NCBI GenBank assembly: GCA_900770145.1
Contig: CAAGJL010000137.1
Span: 1-10,388, forward strand
Direction of reading: 5' to 3'
From: Clostridia bacterium
GTDB lineage: Bacteria > Bacillota > Clostridia > Oscillospirales > CAG-272
DNA: 10,388 bases
Under the pieces are notes generated by a model, which was not told the origin of the DNA, made no database searches, and worked only from the letters and a program-made list of their open reading frames with translations. Shown piece after piece: positions 1 through 6,553 of this stretch. Each line of letters starts with the position of its first letter. Within the stretch, counting starts at the first letter, position 1. The translations under genes and the position numbers were made by a program.

Positions 1-1554
1 CGGGACAACCTGATTGCCGCCGTTGAACTTCTGGAACGAATAGAACAGCGTTCTCGTTGCGCGGTTGAGCAGGTTGGTGAAGATATTCCACTCCTTGACC
101 GCCGGGTCGGGGTCTTTTTCGCCTGCGTTGGGGTTGTAGGGCTTCGGTTGGAAGGGCGCGTTGGAGTTGCCGAGACCAAAGGCAAGAAAATGCGCGCGCA
201 ACTGCTCTGCGGAATAGTGTTGGAGCAATTCTTCCGCCATCGGGGGCTTGATTTTGCCGCTGCTGCTGGCTTTCTTATCGAAAAACAGCAGGTGCTTGTT
301 GGCAATGATGCGCGGCATTCTGAACGCTTTGTCGTAGCCGTGGCTCTCGTTGATTGCCTCAAACATCGCCATCTCGGCAAGATGATAGAAGTAAATGTTA
401 TCCTCGCCGATAAACTGGTACACGATTGCGTCGTCGTCGCACCACCAGTTTTTCCACTCCTCTTTGTCGTGCCCGATGCTTTCCAGATACGTTTCGGTAA
501 AGGAGATCGGCGCCCAGAGCGACTCCGGCCAGACCCAGAACGTCAGCCCTTTTACGCCGTCTTTTTCCGGCACGGGAACGCCCCACTCGATATTGCCGGA
601 AAGGCGGAAAGGCACCAGCGTTTTACCGGTACGGAACCGGATGCCGTTTGCGGAAAGAATCTCGCACGCCGCCTCACGGTCGGCAAGTTTGTCAAAGAGA
701 ATGCGAAGCATGCCCTTTGCCTCGTCCACCTCATAGCGGCAGGAAAAGGACGCCAGTTTTTCTTTTGCGGTCGCCTCAAACTCGCTCTTGGTATAAATGA
801 CCGGATCCTTGAGAAACTCCCGGCAGGCAAACGACGTGGTTTTGCGCAGGTTTTCCTTTTCGTCCTTTTCGTCCATCATATGAAGGAGGAAAGAGCGATA
901 GCGTTCCAGGTCAAAATACCAGTTTTCCACATTGCGCAGCACCGGGCGCTCGCCGGAAAGCGCGCTGACCGGGGCAATCAGTTCCTCCGGGAAATACTGG
1001 TGCCCAAGGGAGCATTCATCCGCATATCCGACCTCGGATTTGCATCCCTGAATGGGGCATCTGCCCGTGACCTGACGGCCGTTGAGAAACGTGCCGAATT
1101 TTTCATCGTAAAACTGCTTGGTGGAAAGTTTCATCAACGCGCCGCTTGCCGCCAGTTTCTCAAAAAACTCCGCGCTGTAAGCGGTGTGAATCCTGCCGCT
1201 CTCCCCGAGGCCGCTTGCCGCGAAAATCGAAGTGCTGATTTCATATTCTTTCAGCGTGCGGGCCTGACTTTCGTGGTTCATCGCCACAAAATCCCGCACC
1301 GTGCCCCGGAATTTGCCCTCGGCGACAAGGCTTTTGTATTTTTCCATAATCGGGGAGCCGTAGCAGTCCGTTCCGGACACAAAAATGACGTTATCCGCGC
1401 CGATCCGGTCGCGTAAAAAACGCGCGTAAGCGTCCGCGTGCACAAACACACCGCCGACATGACCGAAATGAAGTTCCTTGCTGCCATAAGGCATCCCCGC
1501 GGTGATCAGCGCCCGTTTGGGGAAAACGGGGCGTCCTTTTTCCGTATTTTCCAT
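1..1554 (-). CDS. Methionyl-tRNA synthetase-like class I aminoacyl-tRNA ligase, divergent, 3' end outside window
   Basis: Reading the minus strand from the ATG at 1554 gives 518 codons without a stop before the window edge. The protein looks like a class I synthetase of the MetRS type, which charges tRNA-Met with methionine in the cytoplasm. Visible parts are a Rossmann start with ITAGMPYG and the HIGH signature as HFGH (residues 29-32), and a connective-peptide zinc knuckle C166, C171, C181, H185. Further on are the conserved stretches WGVPVP and FIGEDNIYF (381-389). The KMSKS loop appears as KKASSSGK (427-434), so it reads K-A-S-S-S and lacks the second lysine. The methionine-pocket region around WVWPESLWAPISF (340-352) also differs from the usual WLDAPIGY. 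The start is supported by AAAGGA about 7-8 bases upstream and a promoter 52 bases upstream. It could be the sole MetRS of the organism or a divergent paralogue. The family call is firm; exact amino acid specificity is less so. Confidence 0.85.
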   Translation of the reverse strand, partial: MENTEKGRPVFPKRALITAGMPYGSKELHFGHVGGVFVHADAYARFLRDRIGADNVIFVSGTDCYGSPIMEKYKSLVAEGKFRGTVRDFVAMNHESQARTLKEYEISTSIFAASGLGESGRIHTAYSAEFFEKLAASGALMKLSTKQFYDEKFGTFLNGRQVTGRCPIQGCKSEVGYADECSLGHQYFPEELIAPVSALSGERPVLRNVENWYFDLERYRSFLLHMMDEKDEKENLRKTTSFACREFLKDPVIYTKSEFEATAKEKLASFSCRYEVDEAKGMLRILFDKLADREAACEILSANGIRFRTGKTLVPFRLSGNIEWGVPVPEKDGVKGLTFWVWPESLWAPISFTETYLESIGHDKEEWKNWWCDDDAIVYQFIGEDNIYFYHLAEMAMFEAINESHGYDKAFRMPRIIANKHLLFFDKKASSSGKIKPPMAEELLQHYSAEQLRAHFLAFGLGNSNAPFQPKPYNPNAGEKDPDPAVKEWNIFTNLLNRATRTLFYSFQKFNGGNQVVP

Positions 1555-1605
1555 ATTCCGTTCCTTTTCTCCCGGCTGCTGCCGGTATCTCGTTCATAAT
1601 AATGT

Positions 1606-1635
1606 ATTGTAGCACAAAAACCGCGCCGCTGTCAA
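1606..1635 (-). promoter_or_regulatory. Predicted housekeeping promoter for the MetRS-like gene
   Basis: On the minus strand a perfect -35 TTGACA (1635-1630) is followed after 18 bases by TACAAT (1611-1606). TGC directly precedes it, which gives an extended -10 (TGn). Transcription would start near 1599 and leave a leader of about 45 bases. The leader contains a short hairpin, CCGGC-agca-GCCGG (1585-1572), just before the ribosome binding site. No T-box-like leader fits in so short a space. Confidence 0.8.
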
Positions 1636-1654
1636 TCATTTGCAAAAAAATCCC

Positions 1655-1694
1655 AAAAAAGCAAGGGTCGCCCGGCGAAAATGCCGGGCGACCC
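1655..1694 (-). terminator. Intrinsic terminator of mscL
   Basis: A perfect 12-bp stem, GGGTCGCCCGGC (1665-1676) with its complement at 1683-1694, encloses a 6-base loop. Read on the minus strand it is followed by TTGCTTTTTT and a second T run. It sits 37 bases after the mscL stop. It insulates mscL from the next promoter, whose -35 begins about 20 bases further on. Confidence 0.9.
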
Positions 1695-1731
1695 TGCCCG
1701 TTTGCGCTTTCTGGCGCTTATTTACTTGCGC

Positions 1732-2271
1732 TTATTTGTTCTTTTTCATTATCTCGCACATTTCGGCAAGCAGTTTTTCCTGGTGAAGCACCGCTTCCTC
1801 CAGCTGTGTCTGACGTGCGGCAAGCGCTTCCGCCTTTTCCTTTGCGGCGGCTTCCTCCGCCTCGGCTTTTGCTTTTTCTTCGGCTGCCTTTTTCTCCTCG
1901 GCGGCAATCTTTTCGGCGTCAATCACGTTCTTGGCGCGCATCAGAATGCGCAGTACCGTGAAGATGCAAAGCGCCACGATCAGAAAATCAAGGATCGTCT
2001 GAAACCACGTGCCCCAAAGCAACGCCACTTCCTTTTGCACTACCGCGCCGGTTTCGTCCAGCTTTTCGGGGGTGATGACGGTCTTGATGTCGTCAAGACT
2101 GCCCGCTTTCATGAAAATGCCGATGAACGGATTGATGATATAATTGACAAGCCCGGTCACGATGTTGCCGAACGCTTTGCCGATCACAACGCCGACCGCC
2201 ATATCCACAACATTGCCGCGGGTGATGAACTTTTTGAAATCCTGCCAGAAAGAAGATTTTTTCTTTGCCAT
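1732..2271 (-). CDS. mscL: Large-conductance mechanosensitive channel MscL with extended C-terminal helix
   Basis: This 179-residue protein starts at the ATG at 2271, preceded by GAGAGG. MscL forms a homopentameric pore in the cytoplasmic membrane that opens under osmotic downshock and releases solutes. The N-terminal amphipathic helix (FWQDFKKFITRGN) leads into TM1 (about 21-48) with the signature GNVVDMAVGVVIGKAFG, including pore-lining glycines G27 and G31. A periplasmic loop (about 55-85) and TM2 (about 86-112, TWFQTILDFLIVALCIFTVL) follow. The C-terminus is unusual. After RAKNVIDAEK comes an Ala/Glu/Lys-rich stretch (about 118-153), then the usual closing helix LLAEMCEIM. Most MscL proteins are about 130-150 residues, so the extra length lies in this predicted coiled coil. 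It is a single-gene unit with its own promoter and terminator. Family assignment is secure. Confidence 0.97.
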   Translation of the reverse strand: MAKKKSSFWQDFKKFITRGNVVDMAVGVVIGKAFGNIVTGLVNYIINPFIGIFMKAGSLDDIKTVITPEKLDETGAVVQKEVALLWGTWFQTILDFLIVALCIFTVLRILMRAKNVIDAEKIAAEEKKAAEEKAKAEAEEAAAKEKAEALAARQTQLEEAVLHQEKLLAEMCEIMKKNK

Positions 2272-2313
2272 TTCCGTTCCCTCTCTTTTCGGTTTACTTG
2301 GAATGCACTTCAC

Positions 2314-2342
2314 ATTATAATTCCCCTTTTCCCGTTTGTCAA
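2314..2342 (-). promoter_or_regulatory. Consensus housekeeping promoter of mscL
   Basis: On the minus strand TTGACA (2342-2337) and TATAAT (2319-2314) are both perfect matches with an ideal 17-base spacer. The predicted start near 2307 leaves a leader of about 36 bases before the mscL ATG. This predicts strong constitutive sigma-A-type transcription. Confidence 0.92.
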
Positions 2343-2362
2343 GGAATATCGGCAATTTTCTG

Positions 2363-2375
2363 TCGCATTTTGCGA
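2363..2375. promoter_or_regulatory. Inverted repeat between two divergent promoters, possible operator
   Basis: TCGCA-ttt-TGCGA is a perfect 5-bp inverted repeat. It lies in the 47 bases between the -35 of mscL and the -35 of the aldolase operon. Flanking it are two similar CGGCA-containing stretches (2350-2354 and 2380-2384). The position would suit a regulator acting on both promoters, but a repeat this short can arise by chance. No regulator gene is visible in the window. Confidence 0.25.
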
Positions 2376-2389
2376 TTTTCGGCAGACGG

Positions 2390-2418
2390 TTGACTTTTGC
2401 CGGTAAGTGTGTTACAAT
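2390..2418 (+). promoter_or_regulatory. Predicted housekeeping promoter of the aldolase operon
   Basis: TTGACT (2390-2395) and TACAAT (2413-2418) are separated by 17 bases. TGT directly upstream of the -10 gives an extended -10. Transcription would start near 2425 and leave a leader of about 30 bases with the binding site GAGGAGA (2438-2444) before the ATG at 2455. The leader is too short for a riboswitch. Confidence 0.85.
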
Positions 2419-2454
2419 ATGCTGAATGCAATGAAAAGAGGAGAATGAAATCCT

Positions 2455-4074
2455 ATGAGCAAAAAAATTCAACTGCTGGACTGTACCCTGCGAGACGGCG
2501 CATATATCGTAAATGCCGAATTCGGCGTTCCGGCGATCAAAGGTATCATCAAACGGATGCAGGACGCAAACGTGGACATTATCGAGTGCGGCTGGCTCAA
2601 AGACGCGCCCTATAAAAAAGGAACCACCTTTTTCCACGTTCCCTCGGACCTGGAGCGGTATCTGCCCAAAAAGAACCCCTATACCGTTTACGTTGCCATG
2701 ATCGACTGGAACAGATACAATCTTGATAACCTCCCCCCCTGCGACGGAAAATCCATTGACGCGATCCGCGTCGTCTTCCCTCAGGAGAAATACAAAGAGG
2801 GCATCGCCCTTGGCAAGATTATCCGCGAAAAAGGCTACAAAGTTTATTTTCAGGCGGCAAACACGCTGGGCTACAGCGACCTTGACCTGATTGCCCTTGC
2901 GGAGGAGATCAACAAGGCGCACCCGGTGGCGCTTTCGGTGGTGGACACTTTCGGCGCGATGTATGAGGAAGATCTGACCCGCATTGTCACGCTGCTTGAC
3001 CGGCACCTGGACAAGGACATCAAACTGGGCTTTCACTCCCACAACAATCAGCAGCTTTCCTTTGCGCTTTCCATGCACTTTGTGAATCTGCTGCAAAACG
3101 CGGAGCGCGACACTGTGGTGGACGCCAGCCTTTGCGGCATGGGCAGAGGCGCGGGAAACACCACGACCGAACTGCTTGCCAACTACCTTAACCGCAAGCA
3201 CGGCGGCAGATATGATATGAATATCATTATGGATGCCATCGATATGTATATGACTGACTTCCAGGAAAAATACAGTTGGGGCTACTCCACGCCGTATTTC
3301 ATCTCCGGAATGTACTGCGCGCACGTCAACAACATTGCCTACCTGCAAAAAAACCACCGCACCAACGCGATGGATATGAGAAATATCATCGAGTCGCTCT
3401 CCCCTGCCGACCGCAAGAAATACAACTACGATCTGCTGGAACAGAAATATATGGAATATCAGAGCAAGATCGTGGACGACAGCAAGGCGCTGGCAGAACT
3501 TTCCCGCAGGTTTGCCGGCAAAAACGTGTTGCTGTTGCTGCCGGGCAAAACCATTGTGAAAAACATGGAGGATGTGAAGTCCTACGAGAGCGAAAACGAG
3601 CCGATTGTGATCGGCATCAACGCCATCAACAGCGCCTATGACTACGACTATCTGTTTTTCAGCAACACCGTGCGCTACGATTACGCCAAGGAAATTTACC
3701 CCGAAATCTTCCAGAAAACCAAAAAAATCGTCACATCCAACGTCAAAACCGAGGCGGACGATAAGGAATATATCATCAATTTCAACCTTCTCGTCAAACG
3801 AGGGTGGGAGCACTTTGACAACTCCGGCATTATGTGCCTGAGACTGTTGAGCAAGTTGCAGGTCAAGCACGTGGCGCTTGCCGGGTTTGACGGCTTTGGC
3901 AGAGCGCACCGCGAGAGTTATGCCGACACCTCGATGCCCCGCCTTGATCCCGGTATGAAATGGGAATCGCTGAACGCGGAAATCAAAGATATGCTTTCCG
4001 ATTTCATCAATTCCACCTCGGACTGCATGGACATTCAGTTTATCACGGACAGTAAATTCAACGGGAACGACTGA
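2455..4074 (+). CDS. HMGL-like (DRE-TIM) aldolase with C-terminal Rossmann-like domain
   Basis: This 539-residue protein has an N-terminal TIM barrel (about 1-290) of the HMG-CoA lyase / 4-hydroxy-2-oxovalerate aldolase superfamily. The signature LLDCTLRDGAY gives metal ligand D9 and catalytic R13. FHSHNN supplies the other metal ligands, H194 and H196. These enzymes use a divalent metal to make or cleave C-C bonds next to a 2-keto acid, commonly releasing pyruvate. Residues about 350-539 form a second domain. It opens with KNVLLLLPGKTI, a Rossmann-like strand and glycine turn, and continues with INAINSAYDYDYLFFSN. It vaguely recalls DUF115/MptE-like proteins, a weak resemblance. No CoA or acetyl-CoA synthase features are seen, so isopropylmalate or homocitrate synthase is unlikely. 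It is first gene of a four-gene operon, 14 bases before the TPP enzyme. The ATG follows GAGGAGA by 10 bases. The superfamily is certain; the substrate is unknown. Confidence 0.85.
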   Translation: MSKKIQLLDCTLRDGAYIVNAEFGVPAIKGIIKRMQDANVDIIECGWLKDAPYKKGTTFFHVPSDLERYLPKKNPYTVYVAMIDWNRYNLDNLPPCDGKSIDAIRVVFPQEKYKEGIALGKIIREKGYKVYFQAANTLGYSDLDLIALAEEINKAHPVALSVVDTFGAMYEEDLTRIVTLLDRHLDKDIKLGFHSHNNQQLSFALSMHFVNLLQNAERDTVVDASLCGMGRGAGNTTTELLANYLNRKHGGRYDMNIIMDAIDMYMTDFQEKYSWGYSTPYFISGMYCAHVNNIAYLQKNHRTNAMDMRNIIESLSPADRKKYNYDLLEQKYMEYQSKIVDDSKALAELSRRFAGKNVLLLLPGKTIVKNMEDVKSYESENEPIVIGINAINSAYDYDYLFFSNTVRYDYAKEIYPEIFQKTKKIVTSNVKTEADDKEYIINFNLLVKRGWEHFDNSGIMCLRLLSKLQVKHVALAGFDGFGRAHRESYADTSMPRLDPGMKWESLNAEIKDMLSDFINSTSDCMDIQFITDSKFNGND

Positions 4075-4088
4075 CGGAGGGAGAAAAA

Positions 4089-5888
4089 ATGATCAAACTT
4101 TCGGATTATGTGATCAAACGGCTGGAAGAAACCGGCGCAAACCATATGTTTATGCTCCCGGGCGGCGGGGCGATGCACCTGAACGATTCGCTCGGCAACA
4201 GTAAAAAAATCCGTTTTGTGTGTTGTCTGCATGAGCAGGCGTGCGCCATCGCGGCGGAGGCTTATGCACGGGTCAACAACAAAATCGGGCTTCTGATGGT
4301 CACCACCGGCCCCGGCGGCACCAACGCCCTGACCGGCGTTGCCGGCGCGTATCTGGAATCCACGCCGATGTTTGTGGTTTCGGGGCAGGTCAAGCGTGCG
4401 GATATGATCAACGGACAGGGGCTCCGTCAGCAGGGCATGCAGGAGCTGGACATCATCTCGGTGGTGAAATCCATCACCAAATATGCCGCGCTGGTGGACG
4501 ACCCGCAGATGATCCGCTACCATATCGAGCGCGCACTGTACGAAGCCACGCACGGCAGAAAAGGCCCCGTCTGGCTGGATATCCCGCTGGATGTGCAGGC
4601 GACGATGATTGACGAGGATCGGCTGATCGGCTTTACCCCGAAACCGGAAATGAAAAACACGCACCTCGAAAAGCAGGTGCTTGCCGTGATTGACGAGCTG
4701 AACCGCGCCGAGCGCCCGGTTCTGCTGGCGGGCAACGGCATCCGGCTTGCCGGCGCCGACAAAGAGTTTGATGAACTGACGGAAACGCTGGGCATCCCGG
4801 TGCTGACCACCTGGAACGGGATTGACCTGATTGAGGAGACCAACCCCTTGTATTTCGGTCGCCCCGGCGGACTGGGGCACCGCTACGCCAACTTCATCCA
4901 GCAGAACTCCGATCTGTTTCTCAGCATCGGCGCGCGGCTGAACCTGTTGCAGACCGGATATAACTTTGACGGGTTTGCCCGCGCGGCAACCAAGATTATG
5001 GTGGACATTGACAACGCGGAACTGCACAAGGTCAACGTGCGCCCCGACCTCCCGATCTGCGCGGACGCGAAAGAATTTATCGAAACCCTGCTTGCCCACA
5101 AGGACAAACTGGTGAAAAAAGACCGAAAGGCGTGGTTTGACTACGCAAAGCGCCTGAAAGAAAAATACCCCATCGTCAAACCCGAATACTGGCAGCAAAA
5201 AGACCTGGTCAACTCCTACTGTCTCCTCGAAACCATCTCCGGGCAGATGGGGGCGGACGAGGTTTATGTTTCGGGCAGCTCCGGCAGCTGCATCGATATT
5301 TCCATGCAGACTTTCCGCGTCAAGAAAGGTCAGCGCGTATTCTGCACCAAGGGGCTTGCCTCCATGGGTTACGGGCTTCCCTCTGCCATCGGTGCGTGCC
5401 TCGCCTCCGGCGGCAAGCGCACCGTGGGTGTGAACGGGGACGGCGGCTTTGTGATGAATATTCAGGAGCTGGAAACCATCCGGCGGCTGGGGCTTCCCAT
5501 CAAGTTGTTTGTTCTCTCCAACCGCGGATACGGCGCCATCCGCGCCACGCAGACCAATCTGTTTGCAGGGCACCTGGTCGCCTGCACCGAATCCTCCGAT
5601 CTGTCCCTGCCTCACATTGCCGATATCGCAAACGCTTACGGGCTGAAAACCGTGACCATCCGCAACAATGCGGAACTTGCCGAAAAGGTGCGCGAAGTGC
5701 TGGAATACAACGGTCCCGTGATCTGCGAGGTTATGACGCCCATTGAGCTGACGGCAAGCCCGAAGCAGGTTTCCTACAAACGCTCGGACGGGCAGATGGA
5801 ATCCAAACCTCTGGAATTCCTGAATCCGCCGATTCCGGAGGAAGAAATGCGGGAGAATATGCTGATCCCGATGTTTGAGGAAAAGTGA
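4089..5888 (+). CDS. Thiamine-diphosphate-dependent enzyme, acetolactate-synthase-like (polysaccharide-cluster type)
   Basis: This 599-residue protein has the three-domain layout of the pyruvate oxidase / acetolactate synthase family. The N-terminal Pyr domain (about 1-170) carries the cofactor-activating glutamate E49 in LHEQACAIAAEAYAR and the stretch TTGPGGTNALTGVAGA. A central domain (about 190-330) follows. The C-terminal PP domain (about 365-560) has the ThDP/Mg motif GDGG (450-453) with N478 in LSNRGYG. Such enzymes decarboxylate a 2-keto acid and transfer or release the resulting acyl or aldehyde unit. PGGGAMHLNDSLG and GQVKRADMINGQGLRQQG match, as I recall, ThDP proteins of O-antigen/capsule clusters rather than IlvB. 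No regulatory subunit (ilvN) or ilvC/ilvD is nearby, which argues against branched-chain amino acid synthesis. The ribosome binding site GGAGGGAG (4076-4083) lies just after the aldolase stop. Its stop codon overlaps the next start (TGATG). The reaction is unknown. Confidence 0.88.
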   Translation: MIKLSDYVIKRLEETGANHMFMLPGGGAMHLNDSLGNSKKIRFVCCLHEQACAIAAEAYARVNNKIGLLMVTTGPGGTNALTGVAGAYLESTPMFVVSGQVKRADMINGQGLRQQGMQELDIISVVKSITKYAALVDDPQMIRYHIERALYEATHGRKGPVWLDIPLDVQATMIDEDRLIGFTPKPEMKNTHLEKQVLAVIDELNRAERPVLLAGNGIRLAGADKEFDELTETLGIPVLTTWNGIDLIEETNPLYFGRPGGLGHRYANFIQQNSDLFLSIGARLNLLQTGYNFDGFARAATKIMVDIDNAELHKVNVRPDLPICADAKEFIETLLAHKDKLVKKDRKAWFDYAKRLKEKYPIVKPEYWQQKDLVNSYCLLETISGQMGADEVYVSGSSGSCIDISMQTFRVKKGQRVFCTKGLASMGYGLPSAIGACLASGGKRTVGVNGDGGFVMNIQELETIRRLGLPIKLFVLSNRGYGAIRATQTNLFAGHLVACTESSDLSLPHIADIANAYGLKTVTIRNNAELAEKVREVLEYNGPVICEVMTPIELTASPKQVSYKRSDGQMESKPLEFLNPPIPEEEMRENMLIPMFEEK

Positions 5889-6532
5889 TGTTCCGCCATC
5901 TGTTTTTTGATCTGGACGGCACCCTTGCCGACACGGAAGAAGGGATTATTCTTTCCCTGCGCTATGCGCTGGAAAAGATGGGACACCCGGATGCGGACGA
6001 CAAAGTGCTGCACTCCTTTATCGGCCCCCCGCTCAAAGACGCGTTTATGGGGCATTTCGGAATGAGCGAGCAGGAGGCATTGACCACCCTTGCCCATTAC
6101 CGGGAGTATTACAGCGGCGGCGGGCTTTACCGCTGCCGCCTCTTCCCCGGTGTGGAGGCGCTGTTACAGCGCCTTTCGGGAGAGGGATACGGGCTTTTTG
6201 TGGCGACCTCCAAGCCCGAAGTTTATGCAAAGAAAATTTTAGATCATCTCGGCGTTGCCGGGCTGTTTCGTGAAATTGCGGGAAGTCTGTTGGACAACAC
6301 CCGCACCAAAAAGCACGAAGTCATTCAATACCTGTTGGACAAATATCCCGAAACCAAAGGCGACGCGCTGATGATCGGCGACAAGGCGCAGGATCTCGTC
6401 GGCGCCGCAAAATGCGGCATTCCCGCAGTGGGCGTGCTGTACGGGTATGGGAGCCGCGAGGAACTTTCCGGAGAGAAAAGCGCCGCGCTGGTGCCGTCGC
6501 CGGAGGAACTGTATCGCTTTATTGTAAAATAA
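5888..6532 (+). CDS. HAD-superfamily phosphatase, phosphoglycolate-phosphatase-like
   Basis: This 214-residue protein is a complete HAD hydrolase. Motif I is FFDLDGT, with nucleophile D8 and acid/base D10. Motif II is in ATSKPE (T107/S108). The lysine of motif III is probably K132, and motif IV is MIGDKAQDL with D155 and D159. A helical C1-type cap lies between about 15 and 85, as in the Gph/PGP/PpaX group. The family hydrolyses small phosphate esters, often sugar phosphates. I chose the ATG at 5888 because it overlaps the upstream stop as TGATG and has GAGGA (5877-5881) 6 bases upstream. That arrangement implies translational coupling to the TPP enzyme. The coupling suggests it dephosphorylates an intermediate or product of the same pathway, but HAD substrates cannot be read from sequence. 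Confidence 0.9.
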   Translation: MFRHLFFDLDGTLADTEEGIILSLRYALEKMGHPDADDKVLHSFIGPPLKDAFMGHFGMSEQEALTTLAHYREYYSGGGLYRCRLFPGVEALLQRLSGEGYGLFVATSKPEVYAKKILDHLGVAGLFREIAGSLLDNTRTKKHEVIQYLLDKYPETKGDALMIGDKAQDLVGAAKCGIPAVGVLYGYGSREELSGEKSAALVPSPEELYRFIVK

Positions 6533-6553
6533 ATTATTCAAGGAGGGGGAACG

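Noticed and set aside
148..1416. Plus-strand open frame of 422 codons
   Set aside because: It is antisense to the MetRS-like gene, which has clear HFGH and zinc-knuckle motifs.
2272..3909. Minus-strand open frame running on upstream of mscL for over 500 codons
   Set aside because: It lies antisense to the aldolase, crosses the mscL promoter and ribosome binding site, and has low-complexity V/H/F-rich composition typical of the shadow of a GC-rich gene.
4035..5615. Minus-strand open frame of 526 codons
   Set aside because: It is antisense to the TPP enzyme, which has full motifs and a ribosome binding site. The antisense translation shows no recognisable domain.
4089..5888. Assignment as IlvB, biosynthetic acetolactate synthase
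   Set aside because: No ilvN, ilvC or ilvD is nearby, and the N-terminal signatures differ from anabolic enzymes. Only the superfamily is claimed.
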